A DNA stretch of 64,000 nt, taken from NCBI GenBank assembly GCA_947626065.1, contig CANQQT010000002.1, forward strand, positions 1-64,000, written 5' to 3'. Below the pieces are notes generated by a model. The model saw nothing but the letters and a program-made list of their open reading frames with translations. It ran no database searches and was not told the origin of the DNA. Positions 34,278-42,639 of the stretch are shown piece after piece. The DNA comes from an uncultured Clostridia bacterium (GTDB lineage: Bacteria > Bacillota > Clostridia > Oscillospirales > CAG-272). Both the position numbers and the translations under genes were made by a program. Position 1 is the first letter of the stretch; each line of letters opens with the position of its first letter.

Positions 34278-35035
34278 CACAAGCCGAAAGAAGATTATTT
34301 CTTATCCGGGAGCTGCTCTCCGAACAGCTAAAATATGGGGATATAGAAATTCCCCAAAACGAAGCGGAGCAGAGACGACTCTTGCGCTCTCTGATGAACG
34401 TCCGCCCGCCGTATCCCATCGAGGAGAATTTTTTGACGGTGCAGGACGCATACCTGCAAGAAGAAACCGCCCGGAAGGGCATCACAGATATAGCTGATTT
34501 GACGCCCATCGAGCCGGGGATCTATCTTTGGCAAGGCGACATTACCACGCTGAAATGCGGAGCGATTGTGAACGCCGCCAATTCCGGCATGACCGGCTGC
34601 TATGTTCCCTGTCACGGCTGTATCGACAATGCCATTCACACCTACGCCGGGGTGCAACTCCGGCTGGCCTGTGCGGAACTTATGGAGAAGCAAGGGCACG
34701 AGGAACCGACCGGGCAGGCAAAAATCACGCCCGCCTACAATCTGCCCTGCGATTATGTTCTCCATACCGTCGGCCCTATCATATACGGTCGTGTAACGCA
34801 AAGTGACCGGGAATTGCTTGCCTCCTGCTATCGTTCCTGTCTGAAACTGGCGCAGGAAAACGGCATAAAAAGCGTGGCGTTCTGCTGTATTTCCACGGGA
34901 GAGTTTCATTTTCCAAACGGCGAGGCCGCAAAAATCGCCGTGGACAAGGTGCGGCAATACAAAGGCGACACGGAGGTAATTTTTAATGTTTTCAAGGATG
35001 TCGATTACAAAATCTACCGGGAACTATTGGGATAA
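34274..35035 (+). CDS. Zinc macrodomain protein ADP-ribosyl hydrolase
   Basis: This enzyme removes ADP-ribose from proteins. The 253 residues comprise an N-terminal helical part (1-80) and a macrodomain (about 80-253). Key elements are LWQGDIT (residues 85-91), GAIVNAANSG, and the zinc-binding loop GCYVPCHGCID (C109, C113, H114, C116), which marks the zinc-dependent class linked to SirTM sirtuins. HTVGPIIYG and FCCISTGEFHFPN complete the fold. The ATG at 34274 overlaps the upstream stop, and the downstream SirTM gene starts inside this gene's 3' end (50-nt overlap). In Streptococcus and Staphylococcus the pair reverses ADP-ribosylation of a lipoylated GcvH-like protein; no gcvH or lplA gene lies in this island. 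Confidence 0.93.
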   Translation: MTQAERRLFLIRELLSEQLKYGDIEIPQNEAEQRRLLRSLMNVRPPYPIEENFLTVQDAYLQEETARKGITDIADLTPIEPGIYLWQGDITTLKCGAIVNAANSGMTGCYVPCHGCIDNAIHTYAGVQLRLACAELMEKQGHEEPTGQAKITPAYNLPCDYVLHTVGPIIYGRVTQSDRELLASCYRSCLKLAQENGIKSVAFCCISTGEFHFPNGEAAKIAVDKVRQYKGDTEVIFNVFKDVDYKIYRELLG

Positions 35036-35858
35036 TATCCGACGGCTCCGGGAGGCGCTGGACAGTGCCGACGCCGTTGTGATCGGCGCCGGAGCGGGAC
35101 TTTCCACCTCGGCGGGGTTTACCTATTCCGGCGACCGTTTCCGCCGATATTTTGCAGACTTTGAAAAGAAATACGGCTTTTCCGATATGTATTCCGGCGG
35201 ATTTTATCCGTTCCCCTCGCCGGAGGAATTTTGGGCCTATTGGAGCAGGTATATCTTCATCAACCGATATACTAACGCGCCGAAACCGGTCTATGAAAAT
35301 TTGCTGTCGCTGATTCGGGACAAGGATTATTTTGTCATCACCACGAACGTGGATCACTGTTTCCAAAAAGCGGGCGTGGATAAAAAGCGGCTTTTCTATA
35401 CACAGGGCGACTATGGGCTGTTTCAATGTTCGAAACCCTGCTGTCAGGAAACCTTTGACAACGAGGATACAATCCGACAGATGATGGAACAGCAAACGAA
35501 TATGCGTATCCCGTCCGAACTGCTTCCCATCTGCCCGCATTGCGGAAAGCCCCTGACAATGAATTTGCGCTCCGACGACAAATTTGTGGAGGACGAGGGT
35601 TGGCACGAGGCGGCAGAGCGGTATGAAAACTTCCTGCGGACACGAAAAAACGGACGGATTCTGTTTCTGGAACTCGGCGTCGGGTATAATACGCCGGTCA
35701 TTATCAAGTATCCGTTCTGGCGTATGACCGCACAGAACAAGGCCGCGACTTATGCCTGCATCAACTACGGCGAGGCGGTCTGCCCGACGGAGATTGAGAA
35801 GCAATCGATTTGCATGGATGCGGATATTGGAGCGGTGCTGGAGGATCTGCGCCGATAA
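34986..35858 (+). CDS. Class M sirtuin (SirTM), protein ADP-ribosyltransferase
   Basis: The 290-residue Sir2-fold protein has the NAD loop VIGAGAGLSTSAGF (residues 32-45), TTNVDHCF (N121, D123) and a four-Cys zinc site (C148, C152 or C153, C183, C186). The place of the catalytic HG motif reads YTQGDYGLFQC, with Gln at position 140. Loss of that histidine is the hallmark reported for SirTM, which transfers ADP-ribose instead of deacetylating. The start ATG follows GGAGGT by 7 nt and lies within the macro gene, so the two products are coupled. A-T-rich codons stand out from the window's average. The protein target is unknown here. Confidence 0.92.
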   Translation: MFSRMSITKSTGNYWDNIRRLREALDSADAVVIGAGAGLSTSAGFTYSGDRFRRYFADFEKKYGFSDMYSGGFYPFPSPEEFWAYWSRYIFINRYTNAPKPVYENLLSLIRDKDYFVITTNVDHCFQKAGVDKKRLFYTQGDYGLFQCSKPCCQETFDNEDTIRQMMEQQTNMRIPSELLPICPHCGKPLTMNLRSDDKFVEDEGWHEAAERYENFLRTRKNGRILFLELGVGYNTPVIIKYPFWRMTAQNKAATYACINYGEAVCPTEIEKQSICMDADIGAVLEDLRR

Positions 35859-35870
35859 TCATCGACGCCC

Positions 35871-35950
35871 GCAAAAAAGGCCTGCCGCACAAGCGAAAAA
35901 GCGCTTGCGGCAGGCCTTTTGTCTTTTCCGGCGCCTGTTCTTCGGCGCCG
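35871..35950. repeat. Right copy of the 80-bp flanking repeat (contains a terminator)
   Basis: This copy is nearly identical to 33208-33285, differing by two single-base insertions (which here make the hairpin stem more complete) and a few changes at the end. It begins 12 bp after the SirTM stop and serves as its terminator (GCCTGCCGC hairpin, then CTTTT). Confidence 0.9.
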
Positions 35951-35966
35951 CAAACGGCGGCCTCCC

Positions 35967-36104
35967 TTTGAAGGCCGCGTGGCCCCTTCTTTGAAGGACG
36001 CGTGGCCTCTTCTTTGAAGGACGCGTGGCCCTTTCTTTGAAGGCCACTTGGCCGCTTCTTTAAAGGCCACTTGGCCTCTTCTTTGAAGGCCGCTTCTTTT
36101 TTGA
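35967..36104. repeat. 23-bp tandem repeat array, six units
   Basis: TTTGAAGG (once TTTAAAGG) occurs at 35967, 35990, 36013, 36036, 36059 and 36082, exactly 23 bp apart. Each unit also holds a self-complementary GGCC-N4-GGCC block (GGCCGCGTGGCC or GGCCACTTGGCC in the clearest units). The period is not a multiple of three, so it is noncoding. The rest of the 35.86-36.32 kb gap holds the promoter of the next gene. Confidence 0.9.
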
Positions 36105-36242
36105 GTCATAGCGCCCGGCTCCTTTGCATAAAAATAGGCCGGATTCCGCCTTGCGGGGAGCTCTCCGCCCAACCGTTCCAAAAAAGCTGTTGTTTCCCCG
36201 TAAAAAAAACGCAAAAAATCCCACGAAAAATGCGCAAACCCC

Positions 36243-36271
36243 TTGAAAAACGTCAAAAAACGCTGTATAAT
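36243..36271 (+). promoter_or_regulatory. Promoter of the zinc-ribbon repeat protein gene
   Basis: TTGAAA at 36243-36248 and TATAAT at 36266-36271 are spaced 17 bp. A strong AAAAGGAG site precedes the ATG at 36318. Confidence 0.85.
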
Positions 36272-36317
36272 ATTTTTATCGACCTATAAAGGATTTCTTT
36301 TATAAAAGGAGATTTTT

Positions 36318-38423
36318 ATGTTTTGTGAAAAATGCGGAGCTCAGCTCCCCGACGGCGCAAAATTCTGCGAGAAATGCGGCACTCCTGTAAGAGAAGCCGG
36401 CGCGCCGGTCTCTTCCGTGACTCCTCCTCCCCCTCCCGTCTCCACCGAAGACGGCGAAACGTCCTCGTCCCCCGCCTTTTCGGCCCCCGTTGCCCCTGCG
36501 GCTCCCGCCGCCCCCTCGGCGGCGGCTCTCGCCATCAAAAAGTTCTTCTCCAACAAGAGAAACTGCTTAATTGTGGCGGCGGCGCTCCTCGTCGTCATCG
36601 TCGCCGTGGTGCTCATCGTCGTGATTTCCTCCCAGCCCAAAAAGGTCTACCTTGACGATTATTTCAACATCACCTACCGGGGCTGCAACGGCTACGCCAC
36701 CGCCTCGGTGGAATGGGATGAGGAAGCCCTTCAAAAAATCGACAAGAAGATTTTCAAGAGCGACAAAAAGCAGAACAGCAGCTCGGTATGGGATGAGCTT
36801 CAGGGAATCGTCGACAGCGTCTCTTCCCTGAAAAATTACGTCTTCATCAACATTTCCTACCCGAACCCGACGCTTACAAACGGCGATAAAATCACCGTTG
36901 CCTACAATGTCATCGACGAGAATTTCGAGTCGAAATACCACGTGAAGCTGAAGCTCCGCCACGAAACCGTGGAGGTCACGGAGCTGGCCGACCCGGTCGC
37001 CTTTGATCCCTTGAGCAACGTCACCTTTACCTTCAGCGGCATTGACGGCTACGGCACCGCCTCCTTTGCCGTGTCGGCCGATGAGGTGAAGATCGGCGAC
37101 ACCGGCATCTCTGCCCACTATTACCCCTTCTCCCAGTCCCTCGAGGTCTCCTTCTCCGGCGCGGAAGGCCGATCCCTGTATACCCTGCAATACGGCTTTG
37201 ACCCGAATTCGGGGCTTTCAAATGGGGACACGGTTCGCTTCTCCATCACCTATCCGAACGGGGATATCAATCAGGCGCTCGCCGCCTCCGCGGGAATCTC
37301 GGTTCCCACCGAGGCAAAATCGGTCACGGTCGCGGGACTTACCCCTGTAACCGCCTTTGATCCCTTTGAGTGCGTCACCCCCGTCTTCACCGGCTACAGC
37401 TCGATAGGAGAAATGAATATCGAGGTGAAAACCGGGCAGGTGACGGTAGGAGACTATCGGATGAAAATCTCCGCCACCAACAATTACGGCACGATTTCCG
37501 TCATTGTCACGATCGTCAATTCCCTCGGCGAGGAGCTTGAAAACGTCCGGTATACCTCTTACGATAACAGCGGTCTGAGCAACGGGGATGAAATCAAGCT
37601 CGAACCGAGCTATTTCGACGCCGAAGATTTCGTAAGACGCTACGGAATTTCCCTCCCCGAGTCGAAGACCATCTCCTGCACGGGCCTCACCGAGCCGATC
37701 AACCCCGCCCTTCAAAGCCACGTATCGGCCACCTTCGGCGGATATGAGGGCTACGGCTCCATGACCTCCTTCTCCGTGGTCGGCCCTGACGTCTATACGC
37801 TCGGCGACTACACCTTCAAGCTGACCGCGAACCTGTCGCTGGAATGGCCCCGCGGATGCTCCCTCATCGTCGTTGTCGCCGACAAGACGGGAAGCAACCT
37901 CTTCACCGTCGAATACACCTCCTACAATTACTACGATATCGACAAAAACGGCGCTGAGGTCACCTTCGGATGCAGCCTCGGCTCCTCCACCCGCGAGAGA
38001 TATCTGCGCGATTACGGCATTGTCTTTGAGAATTCCCTCGTTCTCACCGCTTCCGGTCTGACGCCGACGACGCCCGTCGATCCCCGCGATCAGCTGACCT
38101 ACTCCTTCTCGGGAGAGAACGGAAGCATCCGGCTTTCCTTCGGACTCAAGCAGTCCTCCTTCACGGTCGGAAACTACACGGTTTCTCTTGAAATCCGCGA
38201 AGAAACCTCCTGGGGCACCACCTATCTGCGCGAGTACTTCACCGTCACCGACGCCTCGGGAACCGAGGTTGCCTCCGGGTACTATCAGGCCTCCGCTTGT
38301 CAGAACCTCTCGGAAGGCACGAACATCACGGTTTATCAGTATCTTGACCAGGATAAAATCGCCTCCGAGACCGGCCTGCTCTTCTCGAAGGATCAAATCT
38401 CCGTCATCGTCAGCACAAAATAA
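36318..38423 (+). CDS. Zinc-ribbon membrane protein with repeated extracytoplasmic domains
   Basis: The 701-residue protein starts with a zinc ribbon (MFCEKCGAQLPDGAKFCEKC: C3, C6, C17, C20), then a Pro/Ala-rich linker, one transmembrane segment (about residues 82-104, CLIVAAALLVVIVAVVLIVV), and an outside part of about 590 residues. That part is built of four to five units of about 110 residues, each opening with a DP..VT..FSG..GYG.. type motif (for example NVTFTFSGIDGYGTASF, VSATFGGYEGYGSMTSF) and containing a SNGD turn. The topology is cytosolic zinc ribbon, outer beta-rich repeats. Such proteins are common and uncharacterised in Firmicutes. Neighbouring genes give no clue. A hairpin terminator follows the stop. 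Confidence 0.85.
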   Translation: MFCEKCGAQLPDGAKFCEKCGTPVREAGAPVSSVTPPPPPVSTEDGETSSSPAFSAPVAPAAPAAPSAAALAIKKFFSNKRNCLIVAAALLVVIVAVVLIVVISSQPKKVYLDDYFNITYRGCNGYATASVEWDEEALQKIDKKIFKSDKKQNSSSVWDELQGIVDSVSSLKNYVFINISYPNPTLTNGDKITVAYNVIDENFESKYHVKLKLRHETVEVTELADPVAFDPLSNVTFTFSGIDGYGTASFAVSADEVKIGDTGISAHYYPFSQSLEVSFSGAEGRSLYTLQYGFDPNSGLSNGDTVRFSITYPNGDINQALAASAGISVPTEAKSVTVAGLTPVTAFDPFECVTPVFTGYSSIGEMNIEVKTGQVTVGDYRMKISATNNYGTISVIVTIVNSLGEELENVRYTSYDNSGLSNGDEIKLEPSYFDAEDFVRRYGISLPESKTISCTGLTEPINPALQSHVSATFGGYEGYGSMTSFSVVGPDVYTLGDYTFKLTANLSLEWPRGCSLIVVVADKTGSNLFTVEYTSYNYYDIDKNGAEVTFGCSLGSSTRERYLRDYGIVFENSLVLTASGLTPTTPVDPRDQLTYSFSGENGSIRLSFGLKQSSFTVGNYTVSLEIREETSWGTTYLREYFTVTDASGTEVASGYYQASACQNLSEGTNITVYQYLDQDKIASETGLLFSKDQISVIVSTK

Positions 38424-38436
38424 AACCGCACGCGTC

Positions 38437-38468
38437 AAGCGTCCCCTCCTCTGCGAGGGGGCGCTTTT
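38437..38468 (+). terminator. Intrinsic terminator
   Basis: AAGCGTCCCCTC (38437-38448) pairs with GAGGGGGCGCTT (38455-38466) with one mismatch, followed by TT. Confidence 0.75.
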
Positions 38469-38539
38469 CCTTTTCGCGGCCCGTTTAAAGGCTACATGGG
38501 AAAATACCCTGATAAAGAAAAATCGGCCTCAAAGGCCGA

Positions 38540-38745
38540 ATTTACAGGGCGTGGCGCCGCCTCAATGGAAAGTCCCTCAGAAGATCCATTTACGGGGGCT
38601 TTCGTCTCATTCAGAGTTCCACAGAGAGATTCATTTACAGGGAAATTACCGTCTCAATCAAGAGCCTGTAGGGAGCCTGTAGGGAGAGCCATTTACAGGG
38701 CTTTACCGTCTTTAGAATCCCACAAAGAGAGCCTACAGAGGTTTA
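38540..38745. repeat. Degenerate tandem repeat of 45-58 bp
   Basis: ATTTAC(A/G)GGG recurs at 38540, 38588, 38633 and 38691, with a weaker TACAGAGG at about 38739. Each unit continues with CGTCTCA/T and ends CAGAGAGATTC-like. The third unit carries an internal duplication of GAGCCTGTAGG. No gene is seen between 38424 and 38872. Confidence 0.75.
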
Positions 38746-38824
38746 TCCACCCTATTCCGTATCCGCGGAAGAGAACCGTGAGCTCCCGCAAAACTGCCGC
38801 GCCGTTTTCTTCCCGTGACCTCAA

Positions 38825-38861
38825 AAAAACACAGAACCCGGAAACCGGCTTCTGTGTTTTT
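38825..38861. terminator. Bidirectional terminator hairpin
   Basis: AAAAACACAGAA (38825-38836) and TTCTGTGTTTTT (38850-38861) form a perfect 12-bp stem, with CCGG pairs further inside. It lies just past the stop of the minus-strand zinc-ribbon gene. Confidence 0.85.
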
Positions 38862-38872
38862 CCGAACAGCTT

Positions 38873-39148
38873 TTACTGCTGCTGTTTCATTGCTGCATAG
38901 CACTCGCTGCAATACACGGGTCTGTCATTCTTCGGCTGGAAGGGGATCCGAGCCTCTCCACCGCAATTGGCGCAAACAGCTGTGAAGAATTCCTTCTTCT
39001 GTCCCGCGTTCTTTCTGGCGTCACGGCAGGCCTTGCAGCGCTGGGGCTCGTTCTGGAACCCTCTCTCCGCATAGAACTCCTGTTCGCCGGCTGTGAAGGT
39101 GAACTCCTCTCCGCAATCCTTACACTTCAGAATCTTGTCCTCGTACAT
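38873..39148 (-). CDS. Small zinc-ribbon protein (zf-trcl type)
   Basis: The 91-residue protein matches the small treble-clef zinc-ribbon family widespread in Clostridia: YEDKILKCKDCGEEFTFTAGEQEFYAERGF, then RCKACRDARK, and a second CxxC pair set, CANCGG and YCSECYAAM. Four CxxC pairs suggest two zinc ions. It is probably a soluble, nucleic-acid or ribosome-associated protein, but no function is established to my knowledge. The next upstream gene is a sigma factor on the same strand, 127 bp away. Confidence 0.9.
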   Translation of the reverse strand: MYEDKILKCKDCGEEFTFTAGEQEFYAERGFQNEPQRCKACRDARKNAGQKKEFFTAVCANCGGEARIPFQPKNDRPVYCSECYAAMKQQQ

Positions 39149-39275
39149 TTGGTTACCTCGCTTTAAATAATGGTAATAATTTTTTCCCCCGAGCGGATTC
39201 TCACCGCCATCTTTGACAGTTGCGGGCTGCCAACGCTTTTTTTAAGCTAAAGGGGTATCATACTTTTTTGAAGCC

Positions 39276-39794
39276 CTACCGGAAGGGATCGCTGTTTCTC
39301 AGCTTCACCCTTGCCCGGAAGAGGGCGTTGCCCACCGACTTCGGCGTCTTTCCGAGCGTCGCGGCAATGTCCCGATAAGACTTGCCGGACAGGAACTCCC
39401 AGAAGACCTTCCGTTCGTATTCGGTAAGCAGCTTTTCCGTCAGACGGAAGAGCTCTTTTTTATCGAAGGGGAACGGCTCCTCGGCCGGTGCCGCTACTCT
39501 CTTCTCCTCCCGCTTTTTCCGGGAGCGGCTTTTTCTGAGAAGGGAAATCAGACGGTTTCTTATACAAATCTTGGCATAGAGGCCGAAGGAAACCTTCTCC
39601 TGATTCCTGTCAAAGGAGAGAAACGCCCGATAAAACGCGAGGCTAGCTTCCTGCCTGACGTCTTCGTAATCGGCTCCCAGCTGGCGGAAATACTTTTCCG
39701 TCATCGAATCGATCAGCGGAGCGTATTCTTTTGACAGCGCGGCAAAGTCGGCGTCGGATTCTTCCCTTTTCAAGGGCGGTTGTTTTTCGCTCAC
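39276..39794 (-). CDS. Sigma-70 family RNA polymerase sigma factor
   Basis: The 172-residue protein has sigma region 2 (YAPLIDSMTEKYFRQLGADYEDVRQEASLAFYRAF) and region 4 (LTEYERKVFWEFLSGKSYRDIAATLGKTPKSVGNALFRARVKL), joined by a basic linker. It resembles the SigH/SigI-like short factors rather than classical ECF proteins with an anti-sigma partner, and no anti-sigma gene is adjacent. The GTG start at 39794 follows GGAGG by 7 nt. The promoter at 39822-39849 reads into it. Its target genes are unknown. Confidence 0.88.
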   Translation of the reverse strand: MSEKQPPLKREESDADFAALSKEYAPLIDSMTEKYFRQLGADYEDVRQEASLAFYRAFLSFDRNQEKVSFGLYAKICIRNRLISLLRKSRSRKKREEKRVAAPAEEPFPFDKKELFRLTEKLLTEYERKVFWEFLSGKSYRDIAATLGKTPKSVGNALFRARVKLRNSDPFR

Positions 39795-39821
39795 CGGTGT
39801 CCTCCAAGAATCATTAACATA

Positions 39822-39849
39822 ATTATACCATCTAATTCAAATATGTCAA
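39822..39849 (-). promoter_or_regulatory. Promoter of the sigma factor gene
   Basis: On the minus strand TTGACA (39849-39844) and TATAAT (39827-39822) are spaced 16 bp in a markedly AT-rich stretch. Confidence 0.8.
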
Positions 39850-40020
39850 TACATTTTATACAATTTTTTAAAAGTTTTTTTCTTCCCTGTAAATGTTGTA
39901 CATTCTCCCCGGCAAAATCTTATGCTATTTCACCTTGCTTTTGGCGAATTATGAAGAAAAACAGGGAATTTGCCACAAAAGCATAATTGAAAGTTTATAA
40001 AAAACACCAATTGACCTTTT

Positions 40021-40569
40021 TCAGTCGTCGATCAGATAATTGACCTCACCGGTAAGAACGGCCAGGATTCCTCTGTAGACGACCTCCGGTTTGTCGTAGA
40101 AATTGAGCCTTATCCTCTCCAGCTGGTTGCTACTCTCCAGCTTCATCCGGACGTTTAATATCTCCTCCTCCCGCTCGGAAATCACGCAGACGGCGTCGAA
40201 TCGACCGTTCGGCAGGGGCTGGTAGTCGAACTTCACCTTGGCCCCCCGCTCCTTGAAGGAGAGCAGGCGCAGGGCGCTTTTCAGGCTCTTCTCCTTGATC
40301 ATATTGATCAGCCTGCTGTCGAGGGTATCCGCCACGTGGATCCCCTGCGGCGTGATTTCGTAAAGCTCTTCCGCGTCGCTCTTGATTTCCTCGATGTTTC
40401 CCGTTTCAAGAAGCTCCGCGAAGCACTCCACAAAATCGAAATACCCCACGTAGCCGTCCTGAACCACAATGTCGTTGATGCTTACGAAATCGAGCGGATA
40501 ACCGATATGCCGGAGAAGATAGAGAATGAAGATTTTGATATCGTTTTTATCCTTCAGCTGGCTTTGCAT
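40021..40569 (-). CDS. DUF4364 family protein
   Basis: The 182-residue protein fits DUF4364, a clostridial family with a predicted N-terminal winged helix (IKIFILYLLRHIGYPLDFVSINDIVVQDGYVGYFDFVECFAELLETGNI) and an alpha/beta C-terminal part. A DNA-binding regulatory role is likely but undefined. The start could be the ATG at 40569 or a GTG two codons upstream; the GAAAGGCGG site suits either. It lies between a sigma factor and a peptide-binding lipoprotein gene on the same strand, with gaps too wide to prove an operon. Confidence 0.85.
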   Translation of the reverse strand: MQSQLKDKNDIKIFILYLLRHIGYPLDFVSINDIVVQDGYVGYFDFVECFAELLETGNIEEIKSDAEELYEITPQGIHVADTLDSRLINMIKEKSLKSALRLLSFKERGAKVKFDYQPLPNGRFDAVCVISEREEEILNVRMKLESSNQLERIRLNFYDKPEVVYRGILAVLTGEVNYLIDD

Positions 40570-40732
40570 ACGCACCGTCCGCCTTTCAAAACCGCCGTTT
40601 TCCGTCCCGAAAAGAGCAACGCGGGCGGACGGAGTGAATTTCTCCGCCCGCCGGGACTTTTCTTTTCTTTTTCAGGAAACAGAGAGGGGAGCCCGCAACC
40701 GGACTTCCCTCTTTTTCATCCGTTCGGTTTTT

Positions 40733-42508
40733 TTATTCTGCCGCTTCGCTACCGTATCCTTCGTTTTCCGGATACTTGGAGGCGTTCTTGAGGGATGCCT
40801 TCGCGAAATAGTCGTAGCCGAAATACGAGGTTCCGGGGATCTTCACGTCGGAGCTTGTCACCGTCGCCTGCTGGAGCTGAACCAGCGGCATGATCGGCAT
40901 ATCGTCAAGGAGCATGGCCTCCGCCTCGTGGAGGAGCGCCGCGCGTGCGGCTCCGTCGTCCTTGATCCCGAAGATTTCCTCCAGTTTGGCGTCATACGCC
41001 TCGCTGTAGTAGCCGCTCACGTGGGTGGCGAGCTCGTACTCCCCTTCGTCGTCGACGTTCATGTCCATTTTCCCGCTTGCGAAGGCCTTGGAGAACTGCG
41101 CAAGATTCGGGAAAGCATCGGTCGTCAGCATCTGCCAGTCGACGGAAATGACGTCAAAATCTCTGTTTTCATACGCCTCAAGGTAGGCGTCGGTCACAAG
41201 GTCGTATTCCCTTTCGTCTGTATACTTCGTATAGCCGAGGGGATTGAGCGTAACGGTGAAGCCGAGGGACTCCCAGACGCTCTTGACGTATTCCGCCACC
41301 GCGACGTCGGCCTCGTTGTTCCGGAGGGTGATCGTAATGTCTCCTCCCGAAACGCCGGCCTTGCTCAGCAGATTCTTCGCGGCGGTGACGTCGGCCTCGG
41401 CGGAGATCAGCTTCTCCCCGTGGGAGCGGAAGGAAGCGTTCTTCTTCGCGTATCCGTTTTCAAAGACGCCGTCCCCGATCAGGCCCTCCGCGGGCTTGGC
41501 GAAGGTCAGGATATCGACGATCTGATTTCTGTCGATGGCAAGGGAAAGCGCCTTGCGCACGTCGGCGTTGTCAAAGGGCGCCTTCGTCGTATTGAACACA
41601 TAGGAAAGCACCGACATGGTATCGGTCACCTTCGCCGAATCCTTGTAGTCTTTTCTGTTCGCAAGCGGGATTTCGCTGTCATAAACCAGCGCACCGTTTT
41701 CGTACTCCGACAGATTGCCCGCCGCGTCCTTGGTAAAGTTGACCATCAGACGGTAGGGGGTGACGTACTTTTTCAGGCTGTCATCCTCGATATCGCGGTA
41801 ATAGTAGATGTTCCTCTCAAGGATCATCCGCTCGCCGGGAATGTAGGAACGGAGGCAGAAGGGCCCGTTGCAGACGACGATGGAGGAGCTGGAGGACCAG
41901 TCCTTGGCCACCTTGTCGACCGCGATCTCGCGGAGCGGAACCAGCATCGGACTGGCCAGATATTCGTAGAACTTGTCGTAATCGGTCGGCCCCTCGAACT
42001 CAATCCGAATCACGTCGGTTTCGACGTCGGTCAGGCCGAGGTCGTCGATCGAGGCGTCGCCCCGGTTGACGTCGCGGGCGTTCTTGATGTCAAAAAGCAT
42101 ACTGGCCGCCTCGCCGCGGAACTCCGGCTCAAGAATCCGTTTCCACGCGTAGATATAGTCAGCCGCCTGCACCTGCGTGCCGTCGCTCCAGCAGGTATAT
42201 TTCAGCTTGATTTCAATCGCATAGTAATCTTCCGAAGGCCGGTCAAGAACCTTTACCGACTTGGCCTGCGATTTGACAACCTTTCCGTTGCCGTCGTACT
42301 TGAAGAGGCCCTCGTAAATCAGACCGAGAACCCTCGTCGTCGCGTCGTCGAGGTTAGAATAGGCAGGGTCAAAGTTGGCGACCTCCGTCGACAGATAGAC
42401 GGGAATGACGACTCCCTTGTCCTCCTCCTCACCGTTTTTCCCGCTGCAGGCCGCAAGCGCAAGGACCATGGCGGAAAGGCAAAGCAGCAGAACCAAAATT
42501 TTCTTCAT
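40733..42508 (-). CDS. Extracellular solute-binding lipoprotein, family 5 (peptide/nickel type)
   Basis: The 591-residue protein is the receptor of an ABC importer for oligopeptides or similar ligands. It has a lipoprotein signal (LVLLLCLSAMVLALAAC, lipobox LAAC), then the family-5 fold with FDPAYSNLDDATTRVLGLIYEGLF, TCWSDGTQVQAADYIYAWKRILEP and DVRKALSLAIDRNQIVD. The ATG at 42508 follows AAGGGGGAAA. No permease or ATPase genes adjoin, so it must share a transporter encoded elsewhere. An inverted repeat overlaps its promoter's -35 box, suggesting regulation. Confidence 0.93.
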   Translation of the reverse strand: MKKILVLLLCLSAMVLALAACSGKNGEEEDKGVVIPVYLSTEVANFDPAYSNLDDATTRVLGLIYEGLFKYDGNGKVVKSQAKSVKVLDRPSEDYYAIEIKLKYTCWSDGTQVQAADYIYAWKRILEPEFRGEAASMLFDIKNARDVNRGDASIDDLGLTDVETDVIRIEFEGPTDYDKFYEYLASPMLVPLREIAVDKVAKDWSSSSSIVVCNGPFCLRSYIPGERMILERNIYYYRDIEDDSLKKYVTPYRLMVNFTKDAAGNLSEYENGALVYDSEIPLANRKDYKDSAKVTDTMSVLSYVFNTTKAPFDNADVRKALSLAIDRNQIVDILTFAKPAEGLIGDGVFENGYAKKNASFRSHGEKLISAEADVTAAKNLLSKAGVSGGDITITLRNNEADVAVAEYVKSVWESLGFTVTLNPLGYTKYTDEREYDLVTDAYLEAYENRDFDVISVDWQMLTTDAFPNLAQFSKAFASGKMDMNVDDEGEYELATHVSGYYSEAYDAKLEEIFGIKDDGAARAALLHEAEAMLLDDMPIMPLVQLQQATVTSSDVKIPGTSYFGYDYFAKASLKNASKYPENEGYGSEAAE

Positions 42509-42610
42509 GAAAGATTTCCCCCTTGAAAAAAGGCTTCGTAGTTTGAAAAAGCCCGTACCCGCGGACTTCTGAAGCAAAGCTGTAGTGTACGGATTCTTAC
42601 GATCCAGTAT

Positions 42611-42639
42611 ATTATAACACTTTTTTGATTACGAATCAA
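42611..42639 (-). promoter_or_regulatory. Promoter and operator of the solute-binding protein gene
   Basis: Minus-strand TTGATT (42639-42634) and TATAAT (42616-42611) are spaced 17 bp. The perfect inverted repeat TTGATT-ACG-AATCAA (42625-42639) covers the -35 box. Confidence 0.7.

Noticed and set aside
33208-35950. A transposon or integron bounded by the 80-bp repeats
   Set aside because: No transposase, integrase or terminal inverted repeat is present; only direct repeats are seen, so the mobility is inferred and not called as a mobile element.
35967-36104. A CRISPR array
   Set aside because: The 23-bp units abut with no spacers and no cas genes are present.
40526-42526. A 666-codon plus-strand frame opposite the solute-binding lipoprotein gene
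   Set aside because: The minus strand encodes a lipobox and family-5 motifs; the plus frame is rich in unstructured Val/Arg/Gly sequence.
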